Positions 32,545-36,873 of a stretch of DNA of 36,873 bases are shown piece after piece. A program made the translations under genes and the position numbers. The first letter of the stretch is position 1; the number at the start of each line of letters is the position of its first letter. The notes beneath the pieces are model-generated. The model saw only the letters and a program-made list of their open reading frames with translations, searched no databases and was not told where the DNA came from. Source of the DNA: Candidatus Scatosoma pullicola (GTDB taxonomy: Bacteria; Bacillota; Clostridia; Christensenellales; Borkfalkiaceae); contig DVGN01000095.1 of the NCBI GenBank assembly GCA_018712725.1, positions 1 through 36,873 of the forward strand. Direction: 5' to 3'.

Positions 32545-32720
32545 CCCCCATGGCTCTCTTGTGCAAAAACCTGCCGACTCACCCCCACTCCATGGCTCCC
32601 CTTGTGCAACAACTGTCGTCGCCTCCCATGGTTCCCTTGTACAACAACTGCCGACGCACACCCCACTCCATGGCTCCCTTGTGCAAAGGGAGCTGTCAGC
32701 GCAGCTGACTGAGGGATTGT
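32545..32720 (+). repeat. array of four double-hairpin repeats (second array)
   Basis: Second occurrence of the repeat found at 23365-23579. Four CCATGG-headed copies start at 32548, 32590, 32626 and 32668 (periods 42, 36, 42). The first three are shortened and lack the stem-2 tail; the fourth is complete and ends GACTGAGGGATTGT like the complete copy at 23527-23579. Both arrays point the same way, and in both the intact copy is at the right end. The gap between rimP promoter and the polC-like gene (about 32450-32863) holds this array and nothing else I can support; no polymerase remnant is visible in any frame. Confidence 0.75.
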
Positions 32721-32863
32721 AACGCCCGGTCTCCGATTTACCCGAAAAACGCCGTCGTCTCTACCCTGCCCCGCTCTTTCCGACCTTCTTATTTGTCAAA
32801 AGGGGAAACATGAAAAGAGGGGCACATGCACCCGCAAAGAACGCCGAACCTGTATCAAACAAC

Positions 32864-34456
32864 TTACGCGAGAGGCAAAGAGCCCTTTTTGCGGACGAGT
32901 TCCATGAAGATCTTCGCCGTCGTCAGGGCGTCGTCGAAAGCGCGGTGGTGGTTGAAGGTAAACCCGTAATAATCGGCGAGCGTGTTGAGTTTGTAATTGG
33001 ACAAGCCCTCCCCCCGCAGCACCTCCTGCGCGAGCGGCAGCGTGTCGTACTGCGGCTGATCGAACATATATCCGCTCTCTTCGCCGTAATAACGGATAAA
33101 GCGGCAGTCGAACTGGATGCTGTTGTGCCCGGCGAGCGCGCACCCGTCGCAGAATTTATAAAAATCCGCGATGACCTTTTCGATGGGCGGAGCGCCTGCG
33201 AGATCTTCGTCGTGAATGCCCGTGAGTTTGACGATTTCGGGCGGGAGGCGGGTGGGACAGGCGACGAAGGTGGAAAACTTCTCCGCGATCTTCCCGTCCA
33301 CGATCTTCACCGCGCCGATTTCGATGATCCTGTCCATCCGCCCCATCGCGGGCTGACTGTTGAGCCCCGTCGTTTCCAGGTCGAAACAGACGACGGATTT
33401 GCCGCGGAGCGCGGCGGGCGCCTCCGACGTCTCGAACAGATCCGCCTGCGTATAATCGACGTACGGCTCGGGGAAAACGGCGTGGTACGCCTTGGGCACC
33501 GGCTTTCCCTTTCTGGCTTCGGGCACGAAATTTTCGGGCGGGCGGCCGTAGTTTATCCGCTTTGCCGTAAAGGAGATGCCGCCGCCGTACGACTCGTTCG
33601 CGCCCGAAAGCACCACCCAGTCCCCCACTTTCAGCGCGCGCACCTTTTCCAGCGTCGCCTTTTTGGGGAAATAGGTCGTCCGAAGGCTGCCCGTCCCGTC
33701 CGAGACGGTCAGGGAAAAGCGGGTTTTCTGCGTCTCCTCTCCCGTCTTTTCGTTCTTTTTGGTGTATTCCCGTTCCTGTATGAAGGTGATCGCCCCGCAC
33801 ACGGTCATGTCCTCGCTCTCGCCGACCGCATCCGCGATGTACGTCGCGTATTTGGGGAGGACGTCCGCGCCGTCCAGCCGCCGGAATCCCGTCACGGGAA
33901 ACACGCGCGGCGCGCGCGCGATCTCTTCCTCTTCCGCCGCCGCGGGAATCTCGTCGGGGTCGAAAGTCTCCCGCTCCCGCTCGACCAGCCGCACGTCGCC
34001 GTAAAAGCTGCCGCAATAGATGCCGGACAGGTATGCGCTCACTTCGTCGAGAATCTTTCCCGACGAAAAGACGTCCTTATCCCCCGACGCCACGTCGAAG
34101 CGGAAACGGGCGCCGCTGCCCGACGGCAGCATCTCCGCTTCGATGTCCTCATCCTTCACGAACGCCGCCGCGGCGGGGAAGCGGGCTTTGAGAAACGCCG
34201 CGATCTTCCCGCGGATCATCTCCGCGTCCGGCACCCGCTTTTCGATGTGCACTTCCGGCTTGAATGCGGGGGGCAGGTATTTGACCGCCGCATTTTTTGC
34301 CCCTTCTTTCGACGCCGCGGAATACGTCTTGTCCGTGACGAGAAAAAATTCCGCCGTCATCGTCCGCCTATGTACGCAGATCCCCGTGAGAATGGCGTTT
34401 TCCAATCCCGACAGGGCGCGCACGTCATTCAGATATGCTTCCGTCTCCCTTTCCAT
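32864..34456 (-). CDS. PolC-derived protein: N-terminal, OB and DEDDh exonuclease domains only
   Basis: A 530-residue protein at the classical polC position (ispG, polC, rimP). Residues 1-210 look like the PolC N-terminal region, about 215-325 an OB domain (TVCGAITFIQEREYTKK to GDWVVLSGANESYGGGISF), and 355-525 a proofreading-type DEDDh exonuclease: Asp359 and Glu361 (FDLETTG), Asp450, His504 and Asp509. PHP and polymerase domains are absent; full PolC is about 1,400 residues. QADLF at 337-341, in the linker, fits the DnaN clamp-binding pattern QxxLF. Start 34456 overlaps ispG by 32 bases. The stop is followed by the repeat array, not by a polymerase remnant. Probably a retained nuclease; replication itself would need another polymerase. 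Confidence 0.83.
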   Translation of the reverse strand: MERETEAYLNDVRALSGLENAILTGICVHRRTMTAEFFLVTDKTYSAASKEGAKNAAVKYLPPAFKPEVHIEKRVPDAEMIRGKIAAFLKARFPAAAAFVKDEDIEAEMLPSGSGARFRFDVASGDKDVFSSGKILDEVSAYLSGIYCGSFYGDVRLVERERETFDPDEIPAAAEEEEIARAPRVFPVTGFRRLDGADVLPKYATYIADAVGESEDMTVCGAITFIQEREYTKKNEKTGEETQKTRFSLTVSDGTGSLRTTYFPKKATLEKVRALKVGDWVVLSGANESYGGGISFTAKRINYGRPPENFVPEARKGKPVPKAYHAVFPEPYVDYTQADLFETSEAPAALRGKSVVCFDLETTGLNSQPAMGRMDRIIEIGAVKIVDGKIAEKFSTFVACPTRLPPEIVKLTGIHDEDLAGAPPIEKVIADFYKFCDGCALAGHNSIQFDCRFIRYYGEESGYMFDQPQYDTLPLAQEVLRGEGLSNYKLNTLADYYGFTFNHHRAFDDALTTAKIFMELVRKKGSLPLA

Positions 34457-35504
34457 CTTGCAACAATCCTTTCAGCTCCTCAAAAAATTCTCTCTCCGCG
34501 GCGTCTGCGTCCACGGTCTTGTACGGCGCGCCCTTTCTGAACAGCACGCACCTGCCCTTTCCGCCCGCGATGCCGATGTCGGCGTCCTTCGCCTCTCCGG
34601 GGCCGTTTACCACGCACCCCATGACGGCGACTTTCAGCCGCTTTTTATACGGGCGCACGAATTCCGTCACCTTCTGCGCCAGCGCCATGCTCTCCCATTC
34701 GCACCTGCCGCAGGTGGGGCAGGAGACCACTTCGACGTAGTCCTTTTCCAGGCCGCACGCCCGCAGGATCTCCCTGGCGGCGTACACTTCCCGCACGGGG
34801 TCGTCCGTCAGCGACACCCGGATCGTGTCCCCGATCCCGTTCAGAAGCAGCGACCCGATCCCGACCGCGCTCTTGACGATGCCCGCTTCCGTCGTCCCCG
34901 CCTCCGTCACGCCGACGTGCAGGGGATAGTCCGTCCTCTCCGAAAGCAGGGCGTAAGCCTTCGTTGTGAGGGGCACGTCGGACGCCTTCACCGAAATGAC
35001 GATGTCCTCCACCCCGTGCCTTTCGAGAATGCCCACGTTGTACAGCGCGCTGCCGACCAGCGCCTCCGCGCTCCTGCCGTACTTTTCGAGAAACTCCTTT
35101 TCGATGCTCCCCGTATTCGCCCCCACCCGCACGGGGATGTGATGGGCGCGCACGCAGTCGGCGACATAGGCGATTTCCCTCTCCCCGCCGATGTTGCCGG
35201 GATTGATCCGGATTTTATCCGCGCCGTTTTCCACCGCCAGCACCGCCAATCGGGGGGAAAAATGGATGTCCGCCACCAGGGGGATGCGGATTTTTCCCTT
35301 GACCGCGGCGATCGCGCGGGCATCCGCTTCGTCGGCGACGGCGACGCGCACGATCTCGCAGCCCGCCTCTTCCAGCCGCCCGATCTGCGCCGCCGTCCCT
35401 TCCGTATCCGACGTCTTCGTCGTCGTCATCGACTGGATCTTTACGGGGGAATCCCCCCCGATCGGAACGCCGCCGACGCTTACCTGCCTCGTCCGTTTAC
35501 GCAT
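34425..35504 (-). CDS. ispG: 4-hydroxy-3-methylbut-2-enyl diphosphate synthase (flavodoxin)
   Basis: A 359-residue IspG of the MEP isoprenoid pathway, converting MEcPP to HMBPP with a [4Fe-4S] cluster. The ligands Cys262, Cys265, Cys297 and Glu304 are all present, the last two inside GCVVNGPGEAKDADIG. The N-terminal TIM barrel begins VGGVPIGGDSPVKIQSMT. ATG 35504 overlaps the nrdR stop by eight bases, and its 3' end overlaps the PolC-like gene, showing a tightly packed operon. Confidence 0.95.
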   Translation of the reverse strand: MRKRTRQVSVGGVPIGGDSPVKIQSMTTTKTSDTEGTAAQIGRLEEAGCEIVRVAVADEADARAIAAVKGKIRIPLVADIHFSPRLAVLAVENGADKIRINPGNIGGEREIAYVADCVRAHHIPVRVGANTGSIEKEFLEKYGRSAEALVGSALYNVGILERHGVEDIVISVKASDVPLTTKAYALLSERTDYPLHVGVTEAGTTEAGIVKSAVGIGSLLLNGIGDTIRVSLTDDPVREVYAAREILRACGLEKDYVEVVSCPTCGRCEWESMALAQKVTEFVRPYKKRLKVAVMGCVVNGPGEAKDADIGIAGGKGRCVLFRKGAPYKTVDADAAEREFFEELKGLLQDGKGDGSISE

Positions 35505-36003
35505 TTTCCGGCTTTTCCTCCCCCGATTTCTTCCCGTGCTTCCGGGGCTCCTCCCGCTCCTTCATCATGTCTTTGAGTTCGGCGAGAAAGGAGGAGATGT
35601 CCTTGAACGAGCGATAGACGGAGGCATAGCGCACATAGGCGACTTCGTCCACCTTTTTCAGCCGTTCCATGACCATTTCGCCGATCTGCTTGGAGGTGAC
35701 TTCGCTCTCCATGCTGTTGTACACCTGTTTGGAAATATCCGTCACCATGTCGTCGATGACCGCCATGGGCACCGGGCGCTTTTCGCAAGATTTGATGATG
35801 CCGTTGCGCACCTTTTCGGCGTTGAACGCCTGCCGCGTGCCGTTGTTCTTGACGACGAGCACGGGCGTCACTTCGATGGTCTCGTACGTCGTGAACCGCC
35901 TGCCGCAGTTCATGCACTCCCGGCGGCGGCGGATGGTCCTGTCGTCCGCCGAACGGGAATCGATCACCTTGCTCTCCGTGCAATCGCAATACAGACATTT
36001 CAT
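35497..36003 (-). CDS. nrdR: transcriptional repressor NrdR
   Basis: A 168-residue NrdR (family about 150), ATP/dATP-sensing repressor of ribonucleotide reductase genes. The zinc ribbon uses Cys3, Cys6, Cys30 and Cys33, with the DNA-binding RRRREC-Met-Asn-Cys-GRRFTTYE stretch; the ATP-cone follows (LVVKNNGTRQAFNAEKV). The last 20 residues are a Lys/Glu-rich extension. No NrdR boxes are visible in the window, so targets are elsewhere. Confidence 0.95.
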   Translation of the reverse strand: MKCLYCDCTESKVIDSRSADDRTIRRRRECMNCGRRFTTYETIEVTPVLVVKNNGTRQAFNAEKVRNGIIKSCEKRPVPMAVIDDMVTDISKQVYNSMESEVTSKQIGEMVMERLKKVDEVAYVRYASVYRSFKDISSFLAELKDMMKEREEPRKHGKKSGEEKPENA

Positions 36004-36024
36004 GATTTCTGCCTCCTTCCGTCC

Positions 36025-36483
36025 TCAAAAAATTTTTTCGACTTTGTAATTGATCAGATACCTGCCCCGCCTCTCGACGGTATTTTCGCGCAGGACGGCA
36101 TATCCTCTCCCCGCGAAAAAGGAAAGCGCCGTTCGGGAGGAAAACGCCGTCATCCGCTTCTCTCCCGCCGCCCGCGCCCGCTCTTCCAAAGCGCCGCAGA
36201 GCAGGCTGCCCGCTCCCCTGCCCTTCCTCTCGGGCAGCACGTACAGCCGGTCGAGATAATCCCCGTCTAAATCCCCGAAGCCGACGATCCGCCCGTCCTC
36301 TTCCGCGACGAGGGCATAATGCGCCGCCAAAGAACGCCGCCAGCCCTCTTCGTCCGGGTCGGACGGCGCCCAGGCGTCCAGCTGTGCGGGCGTATAATCC
36401 CCCGACGCCAGCTCGTGCACCGAGCGGTAAAACAGGGAAAGGATCTCCTTTAAGTCCTCTTCACGATAGGGTCGCAGCGTCAT
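36025..36483 (-). CDS. GNAT-family N-acetyltransferase
   Basis: A 152-residue GNAT enzyme that transfers an acetyl group from acetyl-CoA. RPYREEDLKEILSLFYRSVHE is the usual N-terminus, RIVGFGDLDG the central strand, LYVLPERKGRGAGSLL the acetyl-CoA-binding motif A, and FFAGRGYAVLRENTV the end. Related proteins acetylate small molecules or toxins; the substrate is unknown. The ATG at 36483 overlaps the upstream rarA-like stop by four bases (ATGA). Confidence 0.86.
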   Translation of the reverse strand: MTLRPYREEDLKEILSLFYRSVHELASGDYTPAQLDAWAPSDPDEEGWRRSLAAHYALVAEEDGRIVGFGDLDGDYLDRLYVLPERKGRGAGSLLCGALEERARAAGEKRMTAFSSRTALSFFAGRGYAVLRENTVERRGRYLINYKVEKIF

Positions 36484-36873
36484 TTCATTCCCTTCCCTTT
36501 GCGTATCTCTTTCACCGTCTTTTCGTATCCCCTGTCGTTCGGGACATAATAGACGCGGTCTTTCAGCGAATCGGGCAGATACTGCTGTTCGACATAGCCG
36601 CCGTAATCGTGCGGGTACTTGTAATTTTTACCCTGCGCCTTGTCCTCCCGGCTGCCGTAGCTGTTGTCTTTGAGATAGGGCGGAACGGCGTCGTCGCGGA
36701 CTTCGGCGGCGTCCGCCCTGGCGGCGAACATGGCTCTTTTCACCGAATCGCTCTTGTCCGCTTCGCAGACGTAGACGATGGCTTCGGACAGGGGCAGAAG
36801 CCCTTCGGGCGCGCCCACCTTTTCGAGAATAAACATCGCCGACGCCGCCATTTGCAGCGCTTTCGGATCCGCC
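36480..36873 (-). CDS. rarA: RarA/MgsA-type AAA ATPase, C-terminal part (cut by window edge)
   Basis: The frame is open to the right edge (36873), beginning ADPKALQMAASAMF before a first Met at 36851, so the gene is truncated by the window, not naturally short. EKVGAPEGLLPLSEAIVYV, KSDSVKRAMFAA, VPPYLKDNSY and YKYPHDYGGYVEQQYLPDSL are diagnostic of the RarA/MgsA C-terminal tetramerisation region. RarA acts at stalled replication forks. Walker motifs lie outside the window. Ends 36480, overlapping the acetyltransferase start. Confidence 0.9.
   Translation of the reverse strand, partial: ADPKALQMAASAMFILEKVGAPEGLLPLSEAIVYVCEADKSDSVKRAMFAARADAAEVRDDAVPPYLKDNSYGSREDKAQGKNYKYPHDYGGYVEQQYLPDSLKDRVYYVPNDRGYEKTVKEIRKGKGMK

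Noticed and set aside
32430-32863. Leftover polymerase or PHP sequence downstream of the PolC-like gene
   Set aside because: Three frames on the minus strand are full of stops and show none of the polymerase or PHP motifs; the stretch is occupied by repeat copies.

Overview
The window looks like chromosomal DNA of a GC-rich Bacillota (Clostridia-type) bacterium. It carries Gram-positive hallmark genes (LTA-synthase-family sulfatase, CdaA diadenylate cyclase, ylxR/ylxQ between nusA and infB, NrdR, a PolC-derived exonuclease). Shine-Dalgarno sites are strong, and many promoters are near-perfect TTGACA-N17-TATAAT. No ribosomal or transfer RNA gene, insertion sequence or CRISPR array is visible. 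Nearly all genes lie on the minus strand; the one clear exception is a DeoR-type regulator. The exact taxon cannot be fixed from sequence alone.

Layout, left to right. (1) 1-195: a consensus promoter firing leftward out of the window, with a palindrome beside it, and the terminator of the next operon. (2) 196-6278: an L-rhamnose catabolic operon, rhaB-rhaA-rhaD-rhaM-fucO, divergent from a DeoR-family regulator. It covers mutarotation, isomerisation, phosphorylation and aldol cleavage, then lactaldehyde reduction to propanediol; no transporter lies in the window. (3) 6291-8254: an AT-rich accessory island of three coupled unknown genes led by an XRE-type protein with palindromes in its promoter, lying between two perfect-stem hairpin terminators. 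(4) 8347-23136: a co-directional run: large DUF4011/SF1 helicase with a Vsr-like C-terminal part, a ComEC lacking its beta-lactamase domain, holA, cdaA, a 35-codon CdaR-anchor-like gene too short for ordinary gene calling, aspartate kinase, LTA-synthase-like protein, deaminase and esterase. (5) 23137-25705: a patch of hairpin repeats and small orphan genes, two of them apparently damaged (in-frame TAG; frameshift). (6) 25763-32342: the conserved rimP-nusA-ylxR-ylxQ-infB-rbfA-nrnA operon, with its own promoter and a 12-bp leader hairpin. (7) 32366-32863: that leader plus a second hairpin-repeat array. (8) 32864-36873: rarA (partial), a GNAT acetyltransferase, nrdR, ispG and a PolC-like gene at the classical polC position, but lacking the PHP and polymerase domains.

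The most notable points are the PolC-derived protein reduced to N-terminal, OB and DEDDh exonuclease parts with a candidate sliding-clamp motif; the CdaR-anchor micro-gene after cdaA; the Hhe-like helicase-nuclease; the AT-rich XRE island; and the two arrays of the same double-hairpin repeat.
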